Shown here piece by piece: positions 24,552 through 33,676 of a stretch of 64,000 nucleotides of DNA. The stretch is from WRGT01 sp964450405. GTDB lineage: Bacteria > Spirochaetota > UBA4802 > UBA5550. The stretch is taken from NCBI GenBank assembly GCA_964450405.1, contig CAYVCQ010000001.1, positions 248,001-312,000 on the forward strand. Reading direction: 5' to 3'. The notes below the pieces were generated by a model that saw only the letters and a program-made list of their open reading frames with translations, ran no database searches and was not told where the DNA came from. How positions within the stretch are numbered: position 1 is the first letter of the stretch; each line of letters opens with the position of its first letter. The translations under genes were made by a program, and so were the position numbers.

Positions 24552-25552
24552 GGCAGCTTCCTATAGACAAGAGATCTGAGAAGAACTTCAATAAAAAACA
24601 GTGCTATCCCTGTTAAAAGCAACCACCTTGACCTGTCATCAAACTGGTTGTAAATTTTTATGTCAGTCTCCGACTTTTCGAGTTTGTCAATCTGTTCCAT
24701 GCTTGTCCTGAATACACCGGTTGAATCAGCCCTGAAATATACTCCGCCGGTTGTTTCCGCAGTATTCTTAAGCGATCCCTCATTAAAGTGATTCATCATA
24801 TATTGTTTTGGAAACATCGGACCTCTTGGATCAGGATATGGCACCTCACCTTCGCGTCCAATACCGACAGTATATACTTTTATATTCAGCTCGGTACATG
24901 TCTTTGCAGCAGTTTCAGGATCAATCTCACCGCGGTTATTCATTCCATCTGTTATGAGAAGTATCATCTTACCCTTTGCTTTACTATCCATCATCCTTGA
25001 TGCTGATAGTGCAAGCGCATCGCCGATAGCAGTGCCATCCTCATCAACGCTGCTGAAATCCAGATCAGCAAGAATATCAATTAGTATTTCATGATCAACA
25101 GTAAGCGGTGACTGAAGATATGCATCACCTGCAAATACAACAAGACCAATTCGATCATTTGTTCTTTTACTTACAAAATCGGACACTACTCTTTTTGCAA
25201 CCTCCAGCCTGTTATCCGGCTGAAAATCCTCCCCCTGCATTGAACCGGAGAGGTCCAGAGCAATTACAATGTCAAGCCCCCGGTTTTTTATACTTGTTGA
25301 GGTAATTTTTTTTCCCGGAGCAGCAAGAGCGATGATAAGAAAAAAAATAGATATAAATCTTAAATATCCGACATATGGATATGTTCTTGTTTTTAAACTA
25401 TTTCTCTTCTTCAAAACCTCAGAGGATGAAACTGCAATTGCAGAACTCCGTTTTCCGGCTCCCCTGAAAATATAAAAATATAAATACAGGAAAAATGGAA
25501 TCAGCAGAAGAAGAAAAAATGGATACTTAAATCCCAGGTGTTCCATTCTCAC
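24548..25552 (-). CDS. batA: BatA, von Willebrand factor A membrane protein
   Basis: 334 residues, same architecture as the next gene: N-terminal spans (YPFFLLLLIPFFLYLYFYIF), vWA domain with MIDAS ALDLSGSMQGEDF, Thr in EDGTAIGDAL, and Asp in LITDGMNNRGE, then a C-terminal span (WLLLTGIALFFIEVLL). BatA and BatB clearly arose by duplication. The 5' end overlaps the upstream DUF4381-like gene by 26 bp. Complete MIDAS suggests metal-dependent ligand binding. Confidence 0.88.
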   Translation of the reverse strand: MRMEHLGFKYPFFLLLLIPFFLYLYFYIFRGAGKRSSAIAVSSSEVLKKRNSLKTRTYPYVGYLRFISIFFLIIALAAPGKKITSTSIKNRGLDIVIALDLSGSMQGEDFQPDNRLEVAKRVVSDFVSKRTNDRIGLVVFAGDAYLQSPLTVDHEILIDILADLDFSSVDEDGTAIGDALALSASRMMDSKAKGKMILLITDGMNNRGEIDPETAAKTCTELNIKVYTVGIGREGEVPYPDPRGPMFPKQYMMNHFNEGSLKNTAETTGGVYFRADSTGVFRTSMEQIDKLEKSETDIKIYNQFDDRSRWLLLTGIALFFIEVLLRSLVYRKLP

Positions 25553-26591
25553 CCCCTTCCTTTTCAGAAATTACTGCTGATGCTGAACTTCCTGAAATTT
25601 TCTTTGCAGCAGATATAGTCATCTCAAGGTTATCCAGCAGCAGCTCCCGTGACGGAGTAAACTCTGCGAACTTAGAATAATCCCATAGTCTCATATTTCT
25701 GATAATCTCATCTCCGTAGATTAAATAAAGATCATAAGGCATATGAGTTATTATCTTTGAGGCAATTTCATCAGTGGTCATTTCCGCCGCATCAAATTTC
25801 AGCATGGACGAAATATATCTTCTAAAGATAATGGAAATGTCAAAGACATACTCATTGATTTTTCCATCAGCAATAAGTTCCCGGAGTTTAAGAGATTCAA
25901 CCTCATTCAGAAATATTTCAATCGGGGGGAGTGACGGTTCTTCAATACTTAAAATTTTTCTTTTCTTTTTATAATAGCGGTATAATAAAAATGCAGCAGC
26001 CGCCAGGAGAAGCAGCCCCGCTATGATCCATATTATCCTTGTATAATTCCCTGAGAGCGAAACCGGAGGCTCAACCTCTTCAAGCTTACCCTCTTTATTA
26101 ATTTCTTCAATTGTTACAGATGGAATTTTGTAGCCTACACTTATTCCATCGCTTCCGGAAATTTTAATTTCAGGGAGAGTATAAATCCCCGGACGATAAT
26201 AACTCATTATAATTTTTATATTAATCTGTTTAACCCCGTTCAACTCAGAGTCATCACGGGATGCGCTGTTTATTATATATTGAGGTACAAATTCTTCAGA
26301 TGATTTTTCACTGTCATTTTTAGTTTCTTTTTTAGCTTCTTTTTTATTTTCGTTTTTTTTCTCCGGGTAAACGATCTTTTTCTCAGGAAGAGTAATTTTT
26401 ATCGTGCCGGGATCAATGCCGGAAATGGTGAGAGTATAAGTTAACGGTTGACCCACAGTTCCTTTTTCCGGATTCACCGATGCGTTGAGAGATGGCTCTG
26501 CAGCCTGCAGAACGCATGCACCGGAACCAAGAAGCAGAATCAGAAGTGCAACTGCATTGATCTGTTTATAAAATAAATTATTTCTTTTCAT
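25527..26591 (-). CDS. Exported membrane protein of the bat operon (DUF4381-like C-terminal part)
   Basis: 354 residues. Signal peptide (about 1-30, ending VLQAAEP), a beta-rich external domain starting ASVNPEKGTVGQPLTYTLTI like a BatD repeat, a Lys/Glu-rich segment (KKNENKKEAKKETKNDSEKS), one membrane span (IIWIIAGLLLLAAAAFLLYR), then a helical cytoplasmic domain with FRRYISSMLKFDAAEMTTDE and FTPSRELLLDNLE. The cytoplasmic part resembles DUF4381 proteins found beside batA. Role probably regulatory or scaffolding. Confidence 0.7.
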   Translation of the reverse strand: MKRNNLFYKQINAVALLILLLGSGACVLQAAEPSLNASVNPEKGTVGQPLTYTLTISGIDPGTIKITLPEKKIVYPEKKNENKKEAKKETKNDSEKSSEEFVPQYIINSASRDDSELNGVKQINIKIIMSYYRPGIYTLPEIKISGSDGISVGYKIPSVTIEEINKEGKLEEVEPPVSLSGNYTRIIWIIAGLLLLAAAAFLLYRYYKKKRKILSIEEPSLPPIEIFLNEVESLKLRELIADGKINEYVFDISIIFRRYISSMLKFDAAEMTTDEIASKIITHMPYDLYLIYGDEIIRNMRLWDYSKFAEFTPSRELLLDNLEMTISAAKKISGSSASAVISEKEGGENGTPGI

Positions 26592-26603
26592 ATTGATACG
26601 GCA

Positions 26604-27431
26604 TCATCCCGCTTTTATTCTTTTAGAGAAAAATTTCAACAGAGGTATTTCGATCTGCTCATCAGTGCGGAGTTTCATTGTATCAAGCTCTCCGGTATCG
26701 GGGAGCTTCATTTTCACAGGAATTGATTCTGAAATAAATGTTTCGCCCGATTCAAGATCAAGATATTCTGTAAGCCCGAAGAGATTCATTCCATACTCAA
26801 CGGGATCATAAATCTGTACCGGGATAACATCATGTTTTTTTGACATAAGCCGGAGCCGGGTGAGATAGTCACTCTTTGTATCGATAAAATCCGAAATAAC
26901 AAAAACAATACTTCGTTTTTTCAGAACCCTCTGCATAAAATCAGCCGCAATAGAAATATCTGTACCACGGCTCTCCGGCCTGCACTTTATAACTTCATCG
27001 AGAACTTTAAGTACATATTTCCTTCCTTTACCGGGCCTCAGAAACTTTTCTACTTTATCCGAAAAGAGTATCACCGACACTCTGTCATTATTCATATTCG
27101 CCAGATACAGCATCATAGTCAGAAACTCAAGTATCACATCCCTCTTTTTTCTGGATACACCAAAATCTGTCGAGCCGGAGAGATCCACCATAAACACAAT
27201 TGAAAGTTCCCGCTCTTCAATATACTCCTTTATAAAAAGATGATTCATTCTGGCAGAAACGTTCCAGTCGATACGCCGTACATCATCGCCGGGAATATAC
27301 TCCCTCACCGAATCAAAGGAGAGTCCATATCCCCTGAAAGCCGACCTGTACTCGCCGGAGAACATCGTATTGATCTTCTTTCCGGTCTCTAGCCTTATCT
27401 TTTTAAGAAGAGCAACCTCTTTTGAGTCCAA
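26604..27431 (-). CDS. DUF58 protein of the moxR-bat operon
   Basis: 275 residues. DUF58 hallmark: GDDVRRIDWNVSARMNHLFI near residue 50, with YRSAFRGYGLSFDSVREYIP before it, followed by a vWA-like fold with MVDLSGSTDFG (DxSxS) and FVISDFIDT. DUF58 genes directly follow moxR in many phyla and are presumed clients of the MoxR chaperone. TTG start at 27431 falls immediately after the moxR stop (TGATTG), so translation is coupled. Confidence 0.88.
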   Translation of the reverse strand: MDSKEVALLKKIRLETGKKINTMFSGEYRSAFRGYGLSFDSVREYIPGDDVRRIDWNVSARMNHLFIKEYIEERELSIVFMVDLSGSTDFGVSRKKRDVILEFLTMMLYLANMNNDRVSVILFSDKVEKFLRPGKGRKYVLKVLDEVIKCRPESRGTDISIAADFMQRVLKKRSIVFVISDFIDTKSDYLTRLRLMSKKHDVIPVQIYDPVEYGMNLFGLTEYLDLESGETFISESIPVKMKLPDTGELDTMKLRTDEQIEIPLLKFFSKRIKAG

Positions 27432-28415
27432 TCAGGGAACCTCCACCGAATCAAAAACAAGTTTAACAATATCATCGGCACTTTTGCCGTCAGCCTCGGC
27501 TTCATACGATAGAATAATTCTATGCCTCAGCACATCGGCCCCTATCTCCTTAATATCATCCGGTGTAACAAATCCACGACCCCGAATAAAGGCCATGCAT
27601 CGCGCAGCTTTCATCAAAGAGATTGATGCTCTTGGACTCGCTCCGAAATCTATAAATTTTTTCACTTCTTTTCGTGATGGATTTCTTGTTTCAGAAACTA
27701 CTGATACAATATATTTTAAAAGTTTTTCATTAATGTATATGCCTTCAACCAGTTCATGCTTTGCCTTTATCGTTTCCGGAGAGACTATTTTCTGAATCTT
27801 ATCGGCACTGATATCCTTGAACCTTCGGAGTATTTCAATCTCCTCATCCTGTGAAGGATACTCCACAAGCACCTTCATGAAAAAGCGGTCAAGCTGCGCC
27901 TCGGGAAGAGGATAAGTCCCCTCCTGCTCAATTGGATTTTCTGTGGCAAGGACCATAAACGGATCGGGTAGAGGAAAAGTTGTACTGCCGATGGTAACCT
28001 GCTTCTCCTCCATTGCCTGGAGCAGTGCCGATTGAACTTTAGCCGGAGCCCTGTTAATCTCATCGGCAAGAAGAATATTTGTAAAAAGAGGACCCTTCCT
28101 TGTAAAAAAATCCAGGTCCTTCGGATTGTAAATCTGCGTACCGGTAAGGTCTGCGGGGAGAAGGTCAGGAGTAAACTGAATACGCATAAAACCGGTATCA
28201 ATTGCCCGGGCAAATGCTTTAACTGCAAGTGTCTTTGCAAGACCGGGGAGTCCCTCAAGGAGAATATGTCCTCCAACCATAAAGGAAATAATAATCCTTT
28301 CGATGAGTTTCTCCTGCCCCACTATTGCAGATGAAATTTCTTTCTTAATATCATTTACAAAACCGTTTTCATTTTTTACCCGCTGGGTAAGTTTTTCAAT
28401 CTCTGTAAAGTCCAT
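27432..28415 (-). CDS. MoxR-family AAA+ ATPase
   Basis: 327 residues. Walker A EGLPGLAKTLAVKAFA near residue 55, Walker B ILLADEINRAPAKVQSALLQ, sensor 1 PFMVLATENPIEQEGTYPLP, arginine finger AQLDRFFMKV and sensor 2 GASPRASISLMKAARC. MoxR proteins are chaperone-like ATPases that activate vWA proteins. First gene of the operon moxR-DUF58-(DUF4381-like)-batA-batB-batC-batD. ATG at 28415 with ACCGGAGTAATAT upstream. Confidence 0.93.
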   Translation of the reverse strand: MDFTEIEKLTQRVKNENGFVNDIKKEISSAIVGQEKLIERIIISFMVGGHILLEGLPGLAKTLAVKAFARAIDTGFMRIQFTPDLLPADLTGTQIYNPKDLDFFTRKGPLFTNILLADEINRAPAKVQSALLQAMEEKQVTIGSTTFPLPDPFMVLATENPIEQEGTYPLPEAQLDRFFMKVLVEYPSQDEEIEILRRFKDISADKIQKIVSPETIKAKHELVEGIYINEKLLKYIVSVVSETRNPSRKEVKKFIDFGASPRASISLMKAARCMAFIRGRGFVTPDDIKEIGADVLRHRIILSYEAEADGKSADDIVKLVFDSVEVP

Positions 28416-28488
28416 ATATTACTCCGGTGTATGTTTTGAAATTTAAATTTCTCTGCTTATTTTTTTTATATATACTCTTCAAACTCCC

Positions 28489-28608
28489 GTCCCCCTAAAT
28501 CCCCCTGATGGGGACTTTAAGAAAGGTCATTTTAATAAATATTAAGTCCCCATAATATAACAACATTAAGTTAACAGAAGTCCCCCTCCGGGGGATTTAG
28601 GGGGCAAT
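28489..28608. repeat. C-rich inverted repeat, family A, upstream of moxR
   Basis: Left arm CCGTCCCCCTAAATCCCCCT followed by GATGGGGACTT; right arm AAGTCCCCCTCCGGGGGATT followed by TAGGGGGC. Arms are separated by AT-rich DNA containing a second AAGTCCCC. It fills the gap between the bat operon and the M23 peptidase gene, which are both on the minus strand, so it could end the peptidase transcript. Confidence 0.7.
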
Positions 28609-28694
28609 ATTTTATTATTTGTATTATTAAAATTAGCTTACAACACTGTTCTGATAAAATTTATCCCTGCATGTTACAACACTAAATAAAAAAA

Positions 28695-29789
28695 TTATCT
28701 GCTCACCGGGAGAGAAAGAATACTCAGCGGATCAACATGCACTCCTCTGATTCTGAATGCAACATGAAGATGCGGCCCTGTGACCATACCTGTGGTGCCA
28801 ACACCCCCGACAACATCACCTGCTTTGACCCGGTCGCCTGCAACGACTTTAAGAGAATCCATATGCTGGTAATATGAAAAAACTTCATTACCGTGATCAA
28901 TAATCACCATATTCCCTTCATAAAACATCTTATGAGACAGCACAACAATACCATCTGCCATTGCATAAACCGGAGCTCCGATGGCGCCCTTCAGATCAAC
29001 GCCGCGATGAAAGCGGGGCCTACCCTCTTTTACTGTTTTTTTCTTTCCTTTTTTCTGATAAGAGAGATAAATTCTTTTTCTCCAGTAATCACCGGTTATT
29101 TTATGCATATCTCTCGGGTGTGAAAGAGTATTCCCGATACTATCCTCCGAAACAGAACTGAATGCCTTATTCAGTAGAGCGGAACACTCAGCAATAAGAT
29201 CTTTAAATTTTGCGTCACCTGTATAATTTTTATCTGAAAACTTACCGACATTGAGCATACTTTTTGAAACAGGATACTCAACGTCTTTTATCTTTATATC
29301 AGATGAAAGTGTCATGTCCTTCCCGTTAATATTATAATTAATTACCACTGAGGCTGGCCCCGGCTTCTCCTCCGGATCGATGCCCCATAAAAATCTGTAT
29401 CCCCAGGATGTTTTTGTAGCAGGAACTTTTATATTTTTATATGAGAGAGTTATACCCGCAGGGTCTGAGCCTCCTCCTGACTTTTCAATCTCAGCATACA
29501 CACCATTCCCCTGGGCAAAACTTTTTGCATATAAAGTTACTTTTATATCATCATTTTTAAAAGAGATAAGCTCCGGTTTTACAAACCTGTAATCTGCAGG
29601 TTTTTTGAGAACTGAATATTTTTTTTTATCTGAGTTCACATCATTAGAACTATTTTTAACAATCTCGATTTTCTGCGGCACAACAGCAGTATCAGCAGAA
29701 GATGGATTCTTTTTCTCAGCAGAACTGCAATCTGCGAGAGATAATAAAGCAAAAAGAATAAAAAATATAGAAATATATTTACAGCTCAA
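28695..29789 (-). CDS. M23 family metallopeptidase (LytM/NlpD type), lipoprotein
   Basis: 364 residues with lipobox LADC (Cys about 22). The C-terminal LytM domain has both zinc motifs: HRGVDLKGAIGAPVYAMADG (H-x3-D) and GPHLHVAFRIRGVHVDP (HxH), so it should be catalytically active on peptidoglycan crosslinks. The N-terminal part has Ig-like beta domains (PADYRFVKPELISFKNDD). TTG start at 29789 is supported by GGGAGGATTTT. It probably remodels the cell wall during growth or division. Confidence 0.88.
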   Translation of the reverse strand: MSCKYISIFFILFALLSLADCSSAEKKNPSSADTAVVPQKIEIVKNSSNDVNSDKKKYSVLKKPADYRFVKPELISFKNDDIKVTLYAKSFAQGNGVYAEIEKSGGGSDPAGITLSYKNIKVPATKTSWGYRFLWGIDPEEKPGPASVVINYNINGKDMTLSSDIKIKDVEYPVSKSMLNVGKFSDKNYTGDAKFKDLIAECSALLNKAFSSVSEDSIGNTLSHPRDMHKITGDYWRKRIYLSYQKKGKKKTVKEGRPRFHRGVDLKGAIGAPVYAMADGIVVLSHKMFYEGNMVIIDHGNEVFSYYQHMDSLKVVAGDRVKAGDVVGGVGTTGMVTGPHLHVAFRIRGVHVDPLSILSLPVSR

Positions 29790-29875
29790 AAAATCCTCCC
29801 AATAATCCTTGTTTAATCCGAGTTATATGCTATATTCAACAATGAGTTTCCGAGTGCAAATAAAATAAATATTAA

Positions 29876-30880
29876 ATGAAAGAAAAAATGAAATCAATCC
29901 AATTATTCAGCGACTCTGAAGAACAGATCATTAGTGAAACTAAAAAAATGCTATGGAACTCCGGGGACATGGAGGATACAAAAGTTATTGAGGATACTCT
30001 GGCTTCACTCCGGATGCTTGCTGAATCAATTTCACACTATCCATCACTGCTCAACCAGCAGATTCTGGGAAAACATAGCCGTACACTGGAAACGCTTGTT
30101 GACAATTTATGTGCTCACCCGGGACTCAACCTCCTGCTGAACACCCCGACTAAGGCAGTTTTAGGCAGAGGCTTTACTATAGCAAAAATGAATTTTTTTA
30201 TTCTTATCTCATATATCTGCACAGATTACATTCATCTATGTTATGAAAAGGATGCTATAAAAAAAGTTATCTCCCTGAATGTCTTTTCGATAATGGCCGA
30301 AGAGGTTTTTATTACAATTATTTCAGATGACACTCTTGAAGTTAATTTAAGAACGAAAGCCGGATTTTTTCTTGCACGAATCTGGGAATACAGAGTTTAC
30401 AAAGGGATAGAGGAACTTGAACCAATACTCACCAATTTATGGATATCGAGACAGTCCTTCACACCGACATTCGGAACAATGCAGGGGATAACTGAGATTA
30501 CTTCATTCTGCGCCGACCACAATCCATTATGGCTTAATTTTCTTGGAGACAGCGAATTTACTGAAGACGCCCTTGATGCGCTGAAAGAATATCTCATGGG
30601 TTTATCATATGAAGAAATAATGAAAATAGAAGATTACATGGAGTCCCAATCAATATCCTCTTTCAATAATTCTGATTTAGAGAAAGTTCTGGAAAAATCA
30701 AAATCGTATCCTATGATTGATTATCATGATCCGCGCGAAATGTATCACTTTTATGCCAGAAGAAAAAACAACGCTACATTCCGTAAAAAAAGCTGCCTGA
30801 GGGGGCCACAAAAAACTATTGAGGAATACATAATCTGTTATATGCTTAAACATGATTTAATAAAAAGCAACGGAGATTGA
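29876..30880 (+). CDS. Hypothetical protein, 334 aa
   Basis: No family recognised. Soluble, all-helical in appearance, no signal peptide. It contains GRGFTIAKMNFFILISYICT near the middle, and a basic C-terminal region HFYARRKNNATFRKKSC ending in a helix. ATG at 29876, with a second ATG four codons in; no strong ribosome binding site for either. It ends at a bidirectional terminator. Probably a lineage-specific cytoplasmic protein. Confidence 0.55.
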   Translation: MKEKMKSIQLFSDSEEQIISETKKMLWNSGDMEDTKVIEDTLASLRMLAESISHYPSLLNQQILGKHSRTLETLVDNLCAHPGLNLLLNTPTKAVLGRGFTIAKMNFFILISYICTDYIHLCYEKDAIKKVISLNVFSIMAEEVFITIISDDTLEVNLRTKAGFFLARIWEYRVYKGIEELEPILTNLWISRQSFTPTFGTMQGITEITSFCADHNPLWLNFLGDSEFTEDALDALKEYLMGLSYEEIMKIEDYMESQSISSFNNSDLEKVLEKSKSYPMIDYHDPREMYHFYARRKNNATFRKKSCLRGPQKTIEEYIICYMLKHDLIKSNGD

Positions 30881-30891
30881 AAAGACAATTT

Positions 30892-30928
30892 ATATCTGCG
30901 CGGTCCCCTGCGGGGGCCGCGCAGATAT
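30892..30928. terminator. Bidirectional GC-rich terminator hairpin
   Basis: ATATCTGCGCGG then TCCCC pairs with GGGG then CCGCGCAGATAT around a short loop at 30909-30911. It lies between the convergent 334-aa gene and the YIP1 gene and is flanked by A/T-rich DNA on both sides. Confidence 0.8.
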
Positions 30929-30947
30929 TTATATTTAATAGATAAAA

Positions 30948-31682
30948 TTACTTCTTAACTTCTTTACCTTCTTCCTGCAGCTCTTTGCCCATCTGCTCGA
31001 GACCTTTAGTTGCCTCTTCCAGTGCCTTTTTCATCTGCTCCTGATCTTCAGTTGGAATATTTTTCATCATCTGGTCAGGAATTGTACTTACAGCTTTCAT
31101 ACAAAGAAGTCCGCTTATAATCATTAGCACGGGTATGACCGCTAAAACAATAGCTATAACCTTTGCCGGACCTTCCTTTCCTCCAAGAGCTTTTACAATT
31201 GCATTATATAGCATCCATAAACCATAAAGAGATACAGCAATACTTACTAATCCGCCAAGCCAGAGACTGAATCCACCTAGAAATCCAAAAAGAGAACTTA
31301 TTGGAGAAATTGCCATTAAAGATGCAGTAACTCTTACATTAGCTTCGTAATCTGTACTTCCGCCGCAAATTGCACTTATAACCAGAACAATAGCTCCTCC
31401 GATAAATAATCCAATAATTGATGCTATTACAGACATTACAACTCCCATTATACCAACTCCGCCTCCAAACATACCGCCGAAAGCGCCGCCGATTGCTCCT
31501 AGAGAAAGTGTTATCCATAACAGATTAATTAATGCTGCTACAACTCCGTAGATCAATGCTTTTATTATCGGCTCTCCGAAACCGCCGGTTTTCGGCATAA
31601 CCGAAAAATAATCAGCAGGTGTTAGTATTGTTGCTTTTGTTTCATCAAGAAATTTTTTAAAATCGAATGCAACCTCAGCCAT
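30948..31682 (-). CDS. YIP1 family membrane protein
   Basis: 244 residues. N-terminal amphipathic part (FKKFLDETKATILTPADYFS), then about five hydrophobic segments, several Gly-rich (GGAFGGMFGGGVGIMG), as in YIP1-domain proteins: MPKTGGFGEPIIKALIYG opens the membrane domain and WLGGLVSIAVSLYGLWMLYN is a core motif. The C-terminal 40 residues are a charged helix (QMKKALEEATKGLEQMGKEL). Function in bacteria is unknown, perhaps membrane organisation. AGGAGGATTTT upstream. Confidence 0.8.
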   Translation of the reverse strand: MAEVAFDFKKFLDETKATILTPADYFSVMPKTGGFGEPIIKALIYGVVAALINLLWITLSLGAIGGAFGGMFGGGVGIMGVVMSVIASIIGLFIGGAIVLVISAICGGSTDYEANVRVTASLMAISPISSLFGFLGGFSLWLGGLVSIAVSLYGLWMLYNAIVKALGGKEGPAKVIAIVLAVIPVLMIISGLLCMKAVSTIPDQMMKNIPTEDQEQMKKALEEATKGLEQMGKELQEEGKEVKK

Positions 31683-31826
31683 AAAATCCTCCTCTTTTAT
31701 CTACTTCTTAAACTCTAATGATTTATTAACAACTATTCAAGCATAGTTCCTGTAAAAAATCAAGAACTTTGCTCCAATATTAAATTTTAAAGTTTTATAT
31801 TAAAAATTAGATTATTCAAATACACT

Positions 31827-31950
31827 TTGCCCCTATCCGGCCGCTGGCCACCTTTCCCCATGAATCGGAGAAAGGAGTGTAACGAATATTTTCTATTTTC
31901 TCTCCTCCAATTCATGGGGGAGATGGCCGGAGGCCAGTGGGGGCGTAAAG
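31827..31950. repeat. Large GC-rich palindrome, family B copy 1
   Basis: Left arm TTGCCCCTATCCGGCCGCTG then GCCACCTTTCCCCATGAAT; right arm ATTCATGGGGGAGATGGCCG then GAGGCCAGTGGGGGCG; centre ACGAATATTTTCTATT. Near-identical design at 40671-40790 and 50980-51101. It lies in the 403-bp gap between divergent genes. A plus-strand promoter candidate for the next gene lies at 32025-32053. Confidence 0.8.
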
Positions 31951-32024
31951 TAAAACAACTGTCGTTTTCTATAACAAGGCAAACTATGCACTTCACAATA
32001 ATCTCCCCTGAAAAATTATCCTGA

Positions 32025-32053
32025 TTGACGAAAAAAATTACCCGTAATAAAAA
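32025..32053 (+). promoter_or_regulatory. Candidate promoter for the degenerate receiver gene
   Basis: TTGACG (32025-32030), a 17-bp spacer and TAAAAA (32048-32053) resemble a sigma70-type promoter about 33 bp before the GTG start at 32086. The -10 box is a weak match. Confidence 0.4.
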
Positions 32054-32085
32054 AGAATTAAATCCCTAATGAGACATAATTAAAA

Positions 32086-33084
32086 GTGAATATTGTAAAC
32101 CTGATAACATCAAAAAACGAGCTGCTTAGACAGCCTCTTCACAATGAAGGCTTTGTAGTCAATGAATTCTCACCAGGAACAGATGATCATAATTTAACTG
32201 AAAAAATAGTAAAGGGTATAAACAATTATACTCTTCTCGAAATTCCAGATTTTGACACCTGCAGAATTGATGTACTGACTGAAAGAGTGAAATTATTATA
32301 CAGTAAATCAAAACTGATTTGTTTTTCTGAAACTATGTCATTAAAATTCAGGAAGTTTCTCCTTAAAACCGGTATATCAGACTGTATAACAGATTTTTCA
32401 CCTGAACGCATCGCCTCTTACATAAAAAACCTGAATATCAAACCAGAGATAAAAACGGGAACTTTCCTGATTCTTGATGATAATGAGCTGCAGATGAACA
32501 TGCTCAACTCAATAATAAAACGATTCGGATACAAAACTAAATTTGTCTCCTCGGTTGAAGAGCTTTTTCAGAATGTTGCCGATCCTGATATCATAATGGT
32601 TCTGGTAAACATCGGAACATCGAAAATTGATCTCACCGGCCTTGTAAGAAGATCTTTTATTAATTCGGATATAAAAAAGAATCCTGTTATTGCTTACAAA
32701 TGTATGGACCAGGGGCTCTTTGTTCATGAAATTATAAACGGCCTCAACAGACTGACAAAGGTTATACTCTCGCCTGAAGAACTCTACTGCATGCTGACAG
32801 ATATGCTTTTTAAAAAAGAGATCACCTCATATACCAATTCATACATAAACTCACTGAAATATGAGAAATATTTTACTTACGCGGGAAAAACTCTGCAGCA
32901 GATATATTACGAGAATCATGGTGATCCCTGCGGCCAGGAATCAATTTTTGACAGGGAGAGAATTGATTCAATGATAGAATCAGCTGAAATGATAAGGAAA
33001 ACGCTTATAAGAGCTGAGGGGATAATCTGGCTTAAACATAGTGAATCATCACAGAAACGTGCTACCTGCGGAGCGGGTGTCTGA
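32086..33084 (+). CDS. Degenerate two-component receiver-like protein
   Basis: 332 residues, GTG start at 32086. Residues about 125-245 look like a receiver domain: GTFLILDDNELQMNMLNSII gives the acidic pair and first helix, but the phospho-acceptor strand reads MVLVNIGTSK, with Asn in place of Asp, and the Lys strand is VIAYKC. The N-terminal 120 residues also have a receiver-like alternation (FSETMSLKFRKFLLKTGISD). No output domain is clear in the helical C-terminus. It is probably a phosphorylation-independent pseudo-receiver. The 3' end overlaps the convergent cytochrome gene by 23 bp. Confidence 0.55.
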   Translation: MNIVNLITSKNELLRQPLHNEGFVVNEFSPGTDDHNLTEKIVKGINNYTLLEIPDFDTCRIDVLTERVKLLYSKSKLICFSETMSLKFRKFLLKTGISDCITDFSPERIASYIKNLNIKPEIKTGTFLILDDNELQMNMLNSIIKRFGYKTKFVSSVEELFQNVADPDIIMVLVNIGTSKIDLTGLVRRSFINSDIKKNPVIAYKCMDQGLFVHEIINGLNRLTKVILSPEELYCMLTDMLFKKEITSYTNSYINSLKYEKYFTYAGKTLQQIYYENHGDPCGQESIFDRERIDSMIESAEMIRKTLIRAEGIIWLKHSESSQKRATCGAGV

Positions 33085-33676
33085 AATTAACATCCCCCTT
33101 CCAGAGTGAATCAATAGTCTGTATTGGAATTTTAAATTCAAAATTATTCTTAGTATTTTCAGGATAACATGGCCTCTCCTGAACATGACATGACAGGCAG
33201 AGTTTTTCTCTCTTCTTCAGACTTTCTATACCACGTATGGGATACATTCCATTTTTCAGAGCCGTTCTGTATCCGTTTTCTCTGCTGCTGTAATCAACAT
33301 GACCGCTTGCTGAATAATATTCACTTCCCGGCCCATGACAGGCTTCACACCCGACACCCTCTTTAATTGTAGACTCAGTAAACCCTTTACCGGTTGAGTG
33401 GCATTTAAGACATTTGAGATCTTTTCCAGGTGAGGCAATATTTAATTTTTTTGCTATTTCAGATCCCTTTTCTCCCAGTAGTACGGCGTAAGCCTTTGCA
33501 TGAGGAGATAAAGTCCATATTTTATACTGATTCCCTATTGCATCCTCAGCGTGGCAATCTTTACAGATTTTTGATCCCACATAAGTAAATGATTTGCCTT
33601 CCTCTTCAATTCCACGGAGAGGGAAAGTAATAAAGAGAAGCGATGCAAATAGTAGAAAGGCTATTACTTTAAGCAA
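33062..33676 (-). CDS. Periplasmic tetraheme c-type cytochrome (c554-like)
   Basis: 204 residues with an N-terminal signal (about 1-21). Four CxxCH heme sites: CKDCH (38-42), CLKCH (89-93), CEACH (110-114) and CLSCH (160-164). The YVGSKICKDCH opening and GVGCEACHGPGSEY block are typical of cytochrome c554 family proteins, which shuttle electrons in the periplasm. Pairing with the convergent gene is not expected to be functional. It implies a respiratory or electron-disposal pathway in this organism. Confidence 0.88.
   Translation of the reverse strand: MLKVIAFLLFASLLFITFPLRGIEEEGKSFTYVGSKICKDCHAEDAIGNQYKIWTLSPHAKAYAVLLGEKGSEIAKKLNIASPGKDLKCLKCHSTGKGFTESTIKEGVGCEACHGPGSEYYSASGHVDYSSRENGYRTALKNGMYPIRGIESLKKREKLCLSCHVQERPCYPENTKNNFEFKIPIQTIDSLWKGDVNFRHPLRR

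Noticed and set aside
27370..27795. 141-codon plus-strand ORF
   Set aside because: Antisense to moxR and the DUF58 gene; residue composition is Ser/Phe-rich and has no domain.
31787..32024. Short ORFs over the family B palindrome
   Set aside because: Palindromic repeat gives similar frames on both strands; no translation signals.
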